9,360 bases of DNA from JARRNJ01 sp037385045 (GCA_037385045.1 JARRNJ010000084.1:1-9360), one strand, 5' to 3'. Positions 1 to 6,880 are shown, numbered from the stretch's first letter. The notes: generated from the sequence alone by a model not told the origin. Numbers and translations: made by a program.

Positions 1-40
1 TATCCACCCTACCTTCGCGATGATTATCGTAGGGAGGATA
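1..40. repeat. Imperfect inverted repeat, likely dispersed extragenic element (edge of window)
   Basis: TATCCACCCTAC at 1-12 is the reverse complement, with one mismatch, of GTAGGGAGGATA at 29-40, separated by 16 bases. The inner bases 18-29 (CGAT-GATT-ATCG) can pair alternatively. The right arm continues into AAGCGAAGC. From memory, extragenic repeats built on GTAGGGTGGA followed by AAGCG are common in proteobacterial genomes, and this looks like a member or remnant. It may extend left of the window. No T-tract follows either arm, so I do not call it a terminator. Confidence 0.4.
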
Positions 41-269
41 AGCGAAGCCCAAACACCGGGCAACACCAGAACAGGCATCGCCGCCCGCCTGCGGCCTAGA
101 TCCGACCCGCACCGCCTCAGGGGCAACTCGCAGGCGGCCGGGCGCGCCGCCGTAACCCCATTGTGCCGAAAGAGGCGTCTGCTTCATGCCAAACTCTGAC
201 TCCCGCGACTGATCACACATGCCGGTGTCCGATAAGTCGCACAGTGAACAACCTTCCGAGAAGTTACAG

Positions 270-533
270 CTAGGGTCGGCGCCGGACGAGCAAAGGCTCC
301 AGCAATCGGCGCGCAGCCTCGTTGGTGGGGCTGCCGACCGATTTCACCTCGCCGTTGATCAGCAGCGCCGGAAACGTGCTGAGCGCGTGCTTATCGGCCA
401 AGGCCTGTCCCGCTTGCTGGTCCAGGGTGAGCACTTGCAACTGGAGGCAGTGCTCGCGGCTCAGTTCATCCCAGACCTGGCGCGTTCGAGCGCATGCCGA
501 GCAGCAGTCGGCGAGAATTAACTGCAGTTTCAT
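270..533 (-). CDS. Small thioredoxin/glutaredoxin-like protein with CxxC motif
   Basis: This 87-residue protein has the outline of a minimal thioredoxin-fold redox protein, probably cytoplasmic because no signal peptide is visible. It begins with a beta strand (MKLQLILAD) running into the active-site segment CCSAC: residues 11-14 form Cys-Ser-Ala-Cys, with an extra Cys at 10. STFPALLINGE (residues 52-62) carries the expected cis-proline (P55) and the following strand. The frame is open further upstream to 662, but ATG 533 is preferred. It has GGGAG (plus-strand 539-543) five bases upstream, it places the CxxC directly after the first strand as in the family, and the upstream extension is not thioredoxin-like and would cover the operator. 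The gene is divergent from the Crp/Fnr regulator and shares its control region. The likely role is thiol-disulfide exchange with an unknown partner. Physiological substrate and reductant cannot be inferred from the sequence. Confidence 0.75.
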   Translation of the reverse strand: MKLQLILADCCSACARTRQVWDELSREHCLQLQVLTLDQQAGQALADKHALSTFPALLINGEVKSVGSPTNEAARRLLEPLLVRRRP

Positions 534-610
534 CACTGCTCCCGCGTAGCGCGCGACGCTGCGTTGCGCCGCTTGCGTACAGGATACTGATATCATACCG
601 TAACGAATCG

Positions 611-632
611 CGGCTTGACCGCAGTCAAGCCG
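611..632. promoter_or_regulatory. FNR/DNR-type operator palindrome in divergent promoter region
   Basis: A perfect palindrome with 9-base half-sites: CGGCTTGAC, four bases (CGCA), GTCAAGCCG. The core TTGAC-N4-GTCAA (615-628) matches the FNR/ANR/DNR layout TTGAT-N4-ATCAA except for the inner base of each half. The centre is about 621.5. On the minus strand, toward the redoxin gene, a weak -10-like TATCAG lies at 592-587. It would place transcription start near 580, with the box near -41, the class II activator position. On the plus strand the regulator's ATG is only 40 bases from the centre, which fits repression or autoregulation better than class II activation. Promoter placement is inference. 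Confidence 0.65.
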
Positions 633-660
633 GTCGCCGGACCCAACCGGGGGGATACCC

Positions 661-1353
661 ATGCCACTTCCGGTCCATCCACCGGTCGCAGACGAGCTGC
701 GCCGGGTCTACTTGTTCGATGCACTGAACGAAAAGCAGCTGTCCCGGGTCATGCAGACCATGACCACGCTGCATTTGCAGCCCAAGGATCGTCTGTTCGA
801 CTTCGGGCAGCCGGCTCAGCGTTTCTACCTCGTGCGCGAGGGGCAGGTGAAGTTGTTCCGTGTTTCCGCCGACGGCGACGAAAAGGTGCTGGAAATCGTC
901 CAGCCGGGTCACACGTTCGGCGAAGCGATCATTTTCATGGAGCGCCACAACTATCCGGTGAGCGCCGAGGCCATAGACGCCAGCGAGTTGTTGAGCTTCG
1001 ACATGGGCGTGTTCGCCGACCTGCTCAAGGATTCCGTCGACACCTGTTTTCGCCTTATGGCCTCCATGAGCCAGCGTCTGCATGCCCGGGTCGACGAGAT
1101 CAACAGCATCACGCTGCGGAATGCCACCTGCCGGCTGGTGGAATATCTGCTCGACCAGCTCCCCGCCGGTGCCGCGGAGGCGCCCTCGATCCACCTTTCC
1201 ACGCCCAAGAGCGTCATCGCCTCGCGCTTGTCGATCCAGCCCGAAACCTTCTCGCGCATCTTGTCCCGCCTGACCAGGAAAGGGCTGATTTCGGTCGAAG
1301 GCAGCAATATCACCCTGCACGACGTCGCCGGCTTGCGGCAGCAGCTGCTCTAG
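661..1353 (+). CDS. Crp/Fnr-family transcriptional regulator, Dnr/Fnr-like
   Basis: A 230-residue protein of standard family length. Residues about 15-125 form the cyclic-nucleotide-like beta-roll (FYLVREGQVKLFRVSADGDE at 55-74; GHTFGEAIIF at 83-92). A long dimerisation helix follows (about 125-165), then a C-terminal winged helix. The recognition helix SIQPETFSRILSRL (191-204) contains E195-T-F-S198-R199, the ExxSR signature of FNR/DNR-type regulators that read TTGAT/C half-sites. The N-terminal cysteine cluster of FNR is absent; the only cysteines are C129 and C157. An oxygen-sensing 4Fe-4S cluster is therefore unlikely, and a Dnr-like haem/NO or other redox mode is more plausible (inference). 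ATG 661 has a strong GGGGGGA ribosome site at 649-655. A matching palindrome lies 29 bases upstream of the start codon, suggesting autoregulation and control of the divergent thioredoxin-like gene. Confidence 0.88.
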   Translation: MPLPVHPPVADELRRVYLFDALNEKQLSRVMQTMTTLHLQPKDRLFDFGQPAQRFYLVREGQVKLFRVSADGDEKVLEIVQPGHTFGEAIIFMERHNYPVSAEAIDASELLSFDMGVFADLLKDSVDTCFRLMASMSQRLHARVDEINSITLRNATCRLVEYLLDQLPAGAAEAPSIHLSTPKSVIASRLSIQPETFSRILSRLTRKGLISVEGSNITLHDVAGLRQQLL

Positions 1354-1426
1354 ACCGCACGCCCGGCCCACGCCGCTGGCGTCGCCTGCGAGGGGCTGTG
1401 GCCCCCGGGCCGGTACGGCGTCTTGC

Positions 1427-1462
1427 CGCCCCTACTGGGCGCGCAAAAAATATTTTATTTTT
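1427..1462 (+). terminator. Possible weak terminator: short GC hairpin followed by A/T block
   Basis: CGCCC (1427-1431) pairs with GGGCG (1437-1441) around the loop CTACT. After CGC comes an 18-base block of only A and T (1445-1462), ending TATTTTATTTTT. Two further 5-bp GC hairpins lie upstream at 1370-1382 and 1392-1405. The stem is short and the T-rich stretch begins ten bases after it, so this is not a classical intrinsic terminator. The A/T block could instead belong to the promoter of the downstream operon, although I could not find a well-spaced -35/-10 pair. Confidence 0.3.
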
Positions 1463-1587
1463 CATGGGCAAGAAGACGCGGCCCGGGCCGGCGGCGTTAA
1501 AGGCTGCGTCCGCGCGGTCGTTAACCTGAGGCGGAACTGTGTGGCAACCAACGATCTGCGCCGTGCGCGCAAGGAGCCCCCGCACCC

Positions 1588-3084
1588 ATGGATACCGAGG
1601 AGCCCGTTCGTGGGGATCGGCCGCAATTGCAATATCCAGACGACCGATCCGACGACCTCATTCAACAGTTGCGTCACAACCTCGCCTGGATAGAGGACCT
1701 CTACCGGCTGAGCCAGCAGATCGCCGTCGATCAGCAATCGGAGGTGGTGCTGGAAAAGATACTCCGCCATATCGTCGCGGGCTTCTCGGCCCGCTCGGGC
1801 AGCTTGGCGCTGTTGAAGCCCGGCGATGATCAGCTGACGATCGTGGCGGGCATTGATCTGCCGCCGGGTGCGGTGGGGTCAGCGATCCCGGTGGGTCACT
1901 GCGTGCTGGGGCGGGTGGCGGCCGAACACCGGGCCGTGCTCATCAACGGGGATCTGCCCGAGGACCTGCATGACCCGAAATGCCCGGAGCGGGCCGCGGG
2001 CCCGCCGGCGTCGGCCATGTGCTGGCCGCTGGAGGCCGACGGCCAGGTCGTCGGCGTCGTGAGCCTGAACCGCAGCAGCGAGCAGGCCCCGTTTACCGAC
2101 GCGGACCTGCAGCACGGCCAGATGCTGGTCAACCTGGTCAGCCTGGCCCTCGACAATGCCCGCCTGCACCAGCACCAGCAGCAACAGATCAACGCGCTCG
2201 CCGCCATGAACGCAGAGATGAAGCGCATGAACGAACGCCTTGAGCAGGCCCACAACCAGCTGCTGCAGCAGGAGAAGCTGGCATCCATCGGCCAGCTCTC
2301 CGCCGGTGTGGCCCATGAGATCAACAATCCGGTCGGCTACGTCTATTCGAATCTCGGCACCCTGCGCCGTTATGTCGACGACATGTTCGAGGTACTTGAC
2401 GCCTACGCCGCCGTGGAAGCCTGCTGGGACGAGCGGTCTCCGACGGTGCGGCGGCTGCGCGCCATCAAGGCGGAGAAGGACCTCGATTTCCTGCGCGAGG
2501 ATCTGGCCTCGCTGGTGGACGAGTCGCGCGAAGGCGTGACCCGCGTGAAGCAGATCGTCCAGGACCTCAAGGATTTCTCCCACGTCGGTGCCGCCGACTG
2601 GGAAACCACGGATCTGCACAAGGGCCTGGACAGCACTCTCAACATCGTCTGGAACGAGCTCAAGTACAAGGCCGAGGTGGTGAAGGAATACGGCGACCTG
2701 CCGCCGGTGGAATGCGTGCCTTCGCAGATCAACCAGGTGTTCATGAACCTGCTGGTCAATGCGGCCCAGGCCATCGACGACTTCGGCACCATCACCGTGC
2801 GTACCGGCATTGACGGTGGAGACTACGCCTGGGTGGAGATAACCGACACCGGCAAGGGAATTCCGGCGGAGGTCCAGAGCCGCATTTTCGACCCCTTCTT
2901 CACCACCAAGCCGGTGGGGCGCGGCACGGGGCTGGGCCTGTCGCTTTCCTACGGCATCGTGCAGCAGCACAATGGGACCATCGACGCGCACAGCGAACCC
3001 GGCGTCGGCACCACGTTCCGGGTGGTGCTGCCCGTGAAGCACCAACAGGCTGCTGCCGCGGCCCCCGCCGCCGCGGGTGGATGA
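1588..3084 (+). CDS. GAF-domain sensor histidine kinase
   Basis: A 498-residue soluble kinase with no membrane segment. An N-terminal helix (about 22-50) leads into a GAF-type sensory domain (about 50-195), ending in the typical strand GQVVGVVSLNR (152-162) and helix DLVN/SLALDNARL. A glutamine-rich coiled coil follows (195-230). The dimerisation/phosphoacceptor segment SIGQLSAGVAHEINNP (233-248) carries H243. The catalytic domain has the N box NLLVNAAQAI (387-396), the G1 box DTGKGI (420-425), the F box IFDPFFTT (433-440) and the G2 box GRGTGLGLSL (444-453). All residues for ATP binding and autophosphorylation are intact. The GAF ligand is unknown. The start ATG has AAGGAG at 1571-1576, an 11-base spacing. 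It is the first gene of the dense operon and is followed at once by a receiver/HD-GYP gene, its probable phosphotransfer partner. The kinase core resembles that of the second kinase at 5669-6880. Confidence 0.92.
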   Translation: MDTEEPVRGDRPQLQYPDDRSDDLIQQLRHNLAWIEDLYRLSQQIAVDQQSEVVLEKILRHIVAGFSARSGSLALLKPGDDQLTIVAGIDLPPGAVGSAIPVGHCVLGRVAAEHRAVLINGDLPEDLHDPKCPERAAGPPASAMCWPLEADGQVVGVVSLNRSSEQAPFTDADLQHGQMLVNLVSLALDNARLHQHQQQQINALAAMNAEMKRMNERLEQAHNQLLQQEKLASIGQLSAGVAHEINNPVGYVYSNLGTLRRYVDDMFEVLDAYAAVEACWDERSPTVRRLRAIKAEKDLDFLREDLASLVDESREGVTRVKQIVQDLKDFSHVGAADWETTDLHKGLDSTLNIVWNELKYKAEVVKEYGDLPPVECVPSQINQVFMNLLVNAAQAIDDFGTITVRTGIDGGDYAWVEITDTGKGIPAEVQSRIFDPFFTTKPVGRGTGLGLSLSYGIVQQHNGTIDAHSEPGVGTTFRVVLPVKHQQAAAAAPAAAGG

Positions 3085-3088
3085 GGCC

Positions 3089-4465
3089 ATGGCGAGCCCG
3101 CCCGAGAGCACGCGCAACGAGGATCCGGGCCAGGCCGCGCAGCCGGCCACGGTGCTGTGCGTCGACGATGAGTCGAACATCCTGTCGGCGCTGCGGCGTC
3201 TGCTGCGCACCGAGGGCTATCGTGTGGTGACGGCCACCGGCGGCGCCGAAGGTCTGCAGCAGCTGGAGCGCGGCCAGATCGACGTCGTCATCTCGGACAT
3301 GCGTATGCCGGAGATGGATGGTGCCGAGTTTCTGGCGCAGGTTGCCCAGCGCTGGCCGGACACCATGCGCATCCTGCTCACCGGCTATGCCGACCTCGGT
3401 TCGACGGTCGCCGCCATCAATGAAGGATCGATTTACCGTTATATCGGCAAACCCTGGGAAGACGGCGATCTGGTCGTCGCCGTACGCAGGGCGCTGGAGC
3501 ACCAGGCGGTGGATCGGGAGCGCCGGCGTTTGCTGGAACTGACTCAGTGCCAGAACGCCGAACTCGCTGAACTCAACCAGGATCTGGAAGCCAAGGTCGA
3601 GGCGCGGACCGAAGAGATCCGCCAGACCGCCGACTTTCTCGAAGTCGCTTACGGTGAGCTGCAGCAAAGCTACCGAGACACGGTGCAGGTGTTCGCCCGC
3701 CTGGTGGAGCTGCGCGAGGGCTCGGCGCCGGGCCACGGGCGCCGGGTCGCCGACCTGGCTCACCTCATCGGCCAGATACTGGACCTGCCCGAGGACGAAC
3801 TGCGTACGCTTTGGGACGCTGCCCTGCTGCACGATATCGGCAAGATCGGCTTGCCCGACGCAGTGCTGCAGACACCCAGCAACGCCCTGTCGCCCAAGGC
3901 CCGCGAACTGATGCAGCAGCACCCGGTCGCCGGCCAGGCGGCGTTGATGTCGCTGGCGCCGCTGGAGGCGGCCGGTGCCATGATCCGGGCGCACCACGAG
4001 CGCTTCGACGGCGAGGGATACCCGGACGGACTGAGCGGTGAGGCGATTCCGCTGGGCGCGCGGATTCTGGCAGTGGCGGACCAGTTCGACATGCTCCAGA
4101 CCGGCGCCTTGTTGGGCCAGCCGTTCAGCCGTGACGAAGCCCGCGCCTATATTGTCGAAGGCCGCGGGCGGCGCTATGACCCGACCGTGGTCGACGCATT
4201 CCTGCAGGCGCTGGAACGTCAGCCGGACAAACCGCACTTGGTCGCGCAGTTGAAGCTCGTCGCCGAGGATCTCCGCCCCGGGATGATTGTTGCCGAGGAT
4301 ATTCAGACGCCCAACGGCATGCTGCTGCTCGCCGAAGGCCGCGAGTTGACAAGCCACCTGATCAATCGCCTGCGCAGCTTCGAGCGGGACGCCGGTCCCG
4401 GAATCGTTGTACGCATCCGCGCCGAAGAAGGAGACACCCGTGTATCGACTGATGCTGGTGGATGA
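3089..4465 (+). CDS. Response regulator with HD-GYP domain, RpfG-like c-di-GMP phosphodiesterase
   Basis: A 458-residue protein that probably hydrolyses cyclic di-GMP under phosphorylation control. The N-terminal receiver domain (about 20-140) has acidic residues VDD (25-27), phosphoacceptor D70 (ISDMRMPEMDG), T98 (LLTGYAD) and K121 (IGKPW). A helical linker (140-190) leads to the HD-GYP domain (about 195-375). Its metal and catalytic motifs are HDIGK (248-252), H278, H302-H303-E304-R and DGEGYPDGLSG (307-317), plus D331 in ADQFD. The motif usually reading DALTSxRPYR is replaced by DMLQTGALLGQPFS. A C-terminal module (LRPGMIVAEDI, about 395-435) follows, as in many RpfG-like regulators. An in-frame GTG at 3077 would overlap the kinase gene by 8 bases. 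ATG 3089 is chosen because GGTGG at 3076-3080 sits eight bases before it. Tight linkage to the upstream kinase suggests translational coupling and partnership. Confidence 0.92.
   Translation: MASPPESTRNEDPGQAAQPATVLCVDDESNILSALRRLLRTEGYRVVTATGGAEGLQQLERGQIDVVISDMRMPEMDGAEFLAQVAQRWPDTMRILLTGYADLGSTVAAINEGSIYRYIGKPWEDGDLVVAVRRALEHQAVDRERRRLLELTQCQNAELAELNQDLEAKVEARTEEIRQTADFLEVAYGELQQSYRDTVQVFARLVELREGSAPGHGRRVADLAHLIGQILDLPEDELRTLWDAALLHDIGKIGLPDAVLQTPSNALSPKARELMQQHPVAGQAALMSLAPLEAAGAMIRAHHERFDGEGYPDGLSGEAIPLGARILAVADQFDMLQTGALLGQPFSRDEARAYIVEGRGRRYDPTVVDAFLQALERQPDKPHLVAQLKLVAEDLRPGMIVAEDIQTPNGMLLLAEGRELTSHLINRLRSFERDAGPGIVVRIRAEEGDTRVSTDAGG
4428..4433 (+). promoter_or_regulatory. Strong ribosome-binding site fixing a GTG start inside the preceding gene
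   Basis: AAGGAG at 4428-4433 lies six bases before GTG 4440, within the last codons of the HD-GYP gene. This is the best Shine-Dalgarno match in the operon and picks GTG 4440 over the upstream in-frame TTG at 4407, which has no comparable site. The resulting 26-base overlap implies coupled translation. Confidence 0.7.
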
Positions 4466-4961
4466 CGAGCCGTTGATGCTCAAGGCGCTGAAGCGCGTAT
4501 TGGCGACCGACGGACGCGACATTGAAACATATACCGACCCGCATGCCGCGCTGCGCCGCCTGCGCACCACGCCGTTCGACCTGATCCTGTCGGATTACCG
4601 CATGCCCGGCATGGACGGCGTGCAATTGCTTTCCGCGGTGCGCGAGCTGCAGCCGGAGAGCGTGCGTATGGTGCTGAGCGGCTACGCGGACCTGGACGCG
4701 GTCATGGGCGCGATCAACGAGGCCGGCATCGTTCGGTTCCTGAGCAAACCATGGCAGGACCACGAGCTGCAGGCCAGCGTCGAGCATGCCCTGTTGTACC
4801 GCGACATGCTGATGGAGAACCGCCGTCTGGCCGACCAGGTGCGGGCGCAGCGCCGGGAGCTGCAGCGCCTGGAGGAACTGCATCCGGGTCTTACCCGTGT
4901 GGATTGGGGCGACGACGGCTCGATACTCATCGACGAAACCACGTACAGCGGTGATGCGTGA
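4440..4961 (+). CDS. Stand-alone receiver-domain response regulator
   Basis: A 173-residue protein whose only recognisable domain is a CheY-like receiver (about 2-120). It has D8-D9, phosphoacceptor D52 (LSDYRMPGMDG), S80 (VLSGYAD) and K103 (LSKPW). A charged helix (120-147, ENRRLADQVRAQRRELQRLEE) and a short tail follow, with no DNA-binding or enzymatic domain. The receiver closely resembles those in the HD-GYP protein and in the ATPase fusion: all share the GYAD/GNAD-type and KPW signatures. It starts at GTG 4440, inside the end of the HD-GYP gene. Its stop lies three bases before the MglA-like GTPase start. Free receivers such as RomR (N-terminal part) and FrzS work with MglA in Myxococcus (known biology). 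A similar adaptor role, or a phosphate sink between the two kinases, is plausible here but inferred from position only. Confidence 0.88.
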   Translation: MYRLMLVDDEPLMLKALKRVLATDGRDIETYTDPHAALRRLRTTPFDLILSDYRMPGMDGVQLLSAVRELQPESVRMVLSGYADLDAVMGAINEAGIVRFLSKPWQDHELQASVEHALLYRDMLMENRRLADQVRAQRRELQRLEELHPGLTRVDWGDDGSILIDETTYSGDA

Positions 4962-4964
4962 ACC

Positions 4965-5663
4965 ATGGCCGACTACGATCAAGCGGCGCAGCGACTGACG
5001 GTGAAGCTGGTCTATTACGGCCCGGCGCTCAGCGGTAAGACCACCAACCTCCTGCGCCTGCACGACCAGCTCAAACCGCAGCTGCGTGGTGAACTGATGA
5101 GCCTGGAGACCAGTAACGACCGCACGCTGTTTTTCGATCTGCTGCCGCTGGGATTCCGCGCGCCGTCCGGCCTGGTGGTGCGGCTGAAGCTGTTCACGGT
5201 GCCCGGACAGGTGCAGCACGACAGCACCCGCAAGGCGGTGCTGTCGCGGGCCGACGGCGTGGTGTTCGTGGCCGACTCCCAGGTCACCCAGCGGGTCAAC
5301 AACGGTGAGTCGTTCGACAATCTGGTGGCCAACGCCGCCCGCGTCGGGCTCGACTTCGACCGCCTGCCGTTGGTGGTGCAGTTCAACAAGCGCGACCTGC
5401 GCGACATCGTCCCGGAACAGGAGATCCACGACACGTGGTCGTCGACGCCGTGGCCGGTGGTGTTGTCCGCGGCGGTGCGCGGCGACGGCGTGCGGGAAAC
5501 GTTCGCCGCGCTGCTCGAAGCTTCGTACCAGGCGTTGGACGGCGAGTTTTCATTGGCGCAGGAGCACGGGGCCGACCGGGACCGCTTCGTCGCGGCCATT
5601 CTGGGTGCCGATTGCGGCCCGGCGCCGGCGCCGGGCGCGACGGCGCCGCTGGCGGCGAGGTAG
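4965..5663 (+). CDS. MglA-family small Ras-like GTPase
   Basis: A 232-residue GTP-binding switch protein of the MglA family, which in other bacteria controls cell polarity, type IV pili and gliding. It shows the P-loop GPALSGKT (19-26), switch I NDRTLFFDLLP (51-61), the MglA-type switch II segment TVPGQ (78-82) in place of the usual DxxG, the base-recognition motif NKRD (141-144), and a G5-like SAAVRGDGV (168-176). As I remember Myxococcus xanthus MglA, R53, T54 and Q82 fall at the same numbers here. Its Gly21, at the Ras Gly12-like position, is Ala21 here. The protein is longer than typical MglA (about 195 residues) by an Ala/Pro-rich tail (about 196-232). No MglB-type roadblock gene is present in the window. 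ATG 4965 lies three bases after the receiver stop and has only a weak ribosome site, suggesting coupled translation. Confidence 0.93.
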   Translation: MADYDQAAQRLTVKLVYYGPALSGKTTNLLRLHDQLKPQLRGELMSLETSNDRTLFFDLLPLGFRAPSGLVVRLKLFTVPGQVQHDSTRKAVLSRADGVVFVADSQVTQRVNNGESFDNLVANAARVGLDFDRLPLVVQFNKRDLRDIVPEQEIHDTWSSTPWPVVLSAAVRGDGVRETFAALLEASYQALDGEFSLAQEHGADRDRFVAAILGADCGPAPAPGATAPLAAR

Positions 5664-5668
5664 GCGTG

Positions 5669-6880
5669 ATGGCGCACACCCTTGCCGACAGCGTGGACCG
5701 GGACTGGCTGCTGGAGGAACTGTTGCCGGACAACGAGCGCGAGCGGCTGCGGCAGGTGCTCTCGCAGGCATTTCCGGCGGGCTTTCGTCTGTGCGGCGCC
5801 AATGGCGCCCCGCTGCTTGAGCACGGCGACCCCACGCCCCGATGGCGGCGCGCAGAGTTGGGCAGCGAGCTTGAGCCGCTCGGATATCTGCAAGCCGACG
5901 CCGCCGATGATCCGCTCACTACGGCGGCCGCTTTGCTCGATCTGCTGCTCCGGGCGGCGCGCCGCTACCACACCGCCGCCGACCTGCACCTGGCGGCGGT
6001 GCAGGCCGATTACGAGGCGCTGGAGGCCAAGCATGCGGCCCTGCAGGCGTCCGAGTCACGCTACCGGGACCTGGCCGGCGAGCTGGAACAGCGGGTGCAG
6101 CAGCAGGTGCGCACCATCGAACAACGACAGCGGCAGCTCTACCAGACGGAAAAGCTCGCGGCCGTCGGTCAACTGGCCGCCGGCGTCGCCCACGAAATCA
6201 ACAACCCCATCGGGTTTGTGCGCAGCAACCTGGCCACGGCTGCGCGCTACGTGGAGCAGCTGCAGGCGCTGGAGCGGTCCGGCGGCGCGGCCGCGGAGAG
6301 CGGCGCAGACGACGACCGCGACGAACTGCTGGCAGACTTTGCCGACCTGGTGCGCGAGAGCCGCGATGGCGTGCAGCGGGTGGCGGCCATTGTCGCGGAC
6401 CTGCGGGATTTTTCGCGCGTGGACCGGTCGACCGACGAAGTCGCCGACGTCAACCAGCTGCTGCAAGGCGTGTGCAACATGGCGCGCCCGCAAATCGGTC
6501 CGCAGATCGAATTGGTGCAGGAATTCGGCGTACTGCCGCCGCTGGCGTGCCAGCCTGGACACCTGTCCCAGGCTTTCTACAATTTGATTCTCAATGCAGC
6601 ACAGGCAATGGATCACCGCGGCCGCATCGTGGTCGCAACGGCGGTGGAGCCGGACGCGATCCGGGTCGCGGTTGCCGACAACGGCCGCGGCATGGAGCCG
6701 GATGTGCTCGCCCGCATTTTCGAGCCGTTTTTCACCACACGCGAGGTTGGACAGGGGGTGGGCCTGGGCCTGACCGTATGCAATGACGTGGTGCAGGCGC
6801 TGGGCGGGCGCATCGAGGTTGACAGCGCGCCCGGCCGCGGGTCGACCTTCACGCTGCACTTGCCCACAGTGCGAGACTGA
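5669..6880 (+). CDS. Second sensor histidine kinase of the operon
   Basis: A 403-residue soluble kinase. The first 110 residues form a small domain I do not recognise (segments GFRLCGANGAPLLEHG at 38-53 and EPLGYLQADAADDPLTTAAALL at 69-90). It recalls a reduced GAF- or PAS-like sensor. A coiled coil (about 105-160) follows, then the phosphoacceptor segment AVGQLAAGVAHEINNP (165-180) with H175. The ATPase domain has the N box NLILNAAQAM (305-314), the G1 box DNGRGM (337-342), the F box IFEPFFTT (350-357) and the G2 box GQGVGLGLTV (361-370), all intact. The frame is open upstream to 5435 within the GTPase gene. That extension is arginine/glycine-rich out-of-frame coding, so ATG 5669, preceded by AGGTAGG at 5658-5664, is chosen. 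It starts five bases after the GTPase stop and ends seven bases before the ATPase fusion, its likely phosphotransfer target. Confidence 0.9.
   Translation: MAHTLADSVDRDWLLEELLPDNERERLRQVLSQAFPAGFRLCGANGAPLLEHGDPTPRWRRAELGSELEPLGYLQADAADDPLTTAAALLDLLLRAARRYHTAADLHLAAVQADYEALEAKHAALQASESRYRDLAGELEQRVQQQVRTIEQRQRQLYQTEKLAAVGQLAAGVAHEINNPIGFVRSNLATAARYVEQLQALERSGGAAAESGADDDRDELLADFADLVRESRDGVQRVAAIVADLRDFSRVDRSTDEVADVNQLLQGVCNMARPQIGPQIELVQEFGVLPPLACQPGHLSQAFYNLILNAAQAMDHRGRIVVATAVEPDAIRVAVADNGRGMEPDVLARIFEPFFTTREVGQGVGLGLTVCNDVVQALGGRIEVDSAPGRGSTFTLHLPTVRD

Noticed and set aside
1..190. Open frame from the left edge to about 189, possibly the tail of an upstream gene
   Set aside because: The product is Arg/Pro-rich without a recognisable motif and starts within the inverted repeat; more likely noncoding.
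219..521. Small plus-strand frames over the redoxin gene
   Set aside because: Opposite the thioredoxin-like gene, with no ribosome site or motif; treated as shadows.
1370..1405. Two 5-bp GC hairpins after the Crp/Fnr gene as intrinsic terminators
   Set aside because: Neither is followed by a T-tract; short GC stems are common at this base composition.
615..1529. Plus-strand frame overlapping the Crp/Fnr gene
   Set aside because: Arg/Pro/Ala-rich product without motifs; the other frame encodes a full-length Crp/Fnr protein with a good ribosome site.
1535..1560. Sigma-54-like TGGCA...TGC ahead of the first kinase
   Set aside because: The spacing between the GG and GC elements is 13 rather than the required 10 bases.
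1879..3210. Long minus-strand open frame (443 codons)
   Set aside because: It lies opposite the first kinase, which has complete intact domains. The minus-strand product has no recognisable motif, and long antisense frames are expected in GC-rich coding DNA.
2900..4570. Long minus-strand open frame (556 codons)
   Set aside because: It spans the junction of two well-supported plus-strand genes; its product is a low-complexity shadow with no domain.
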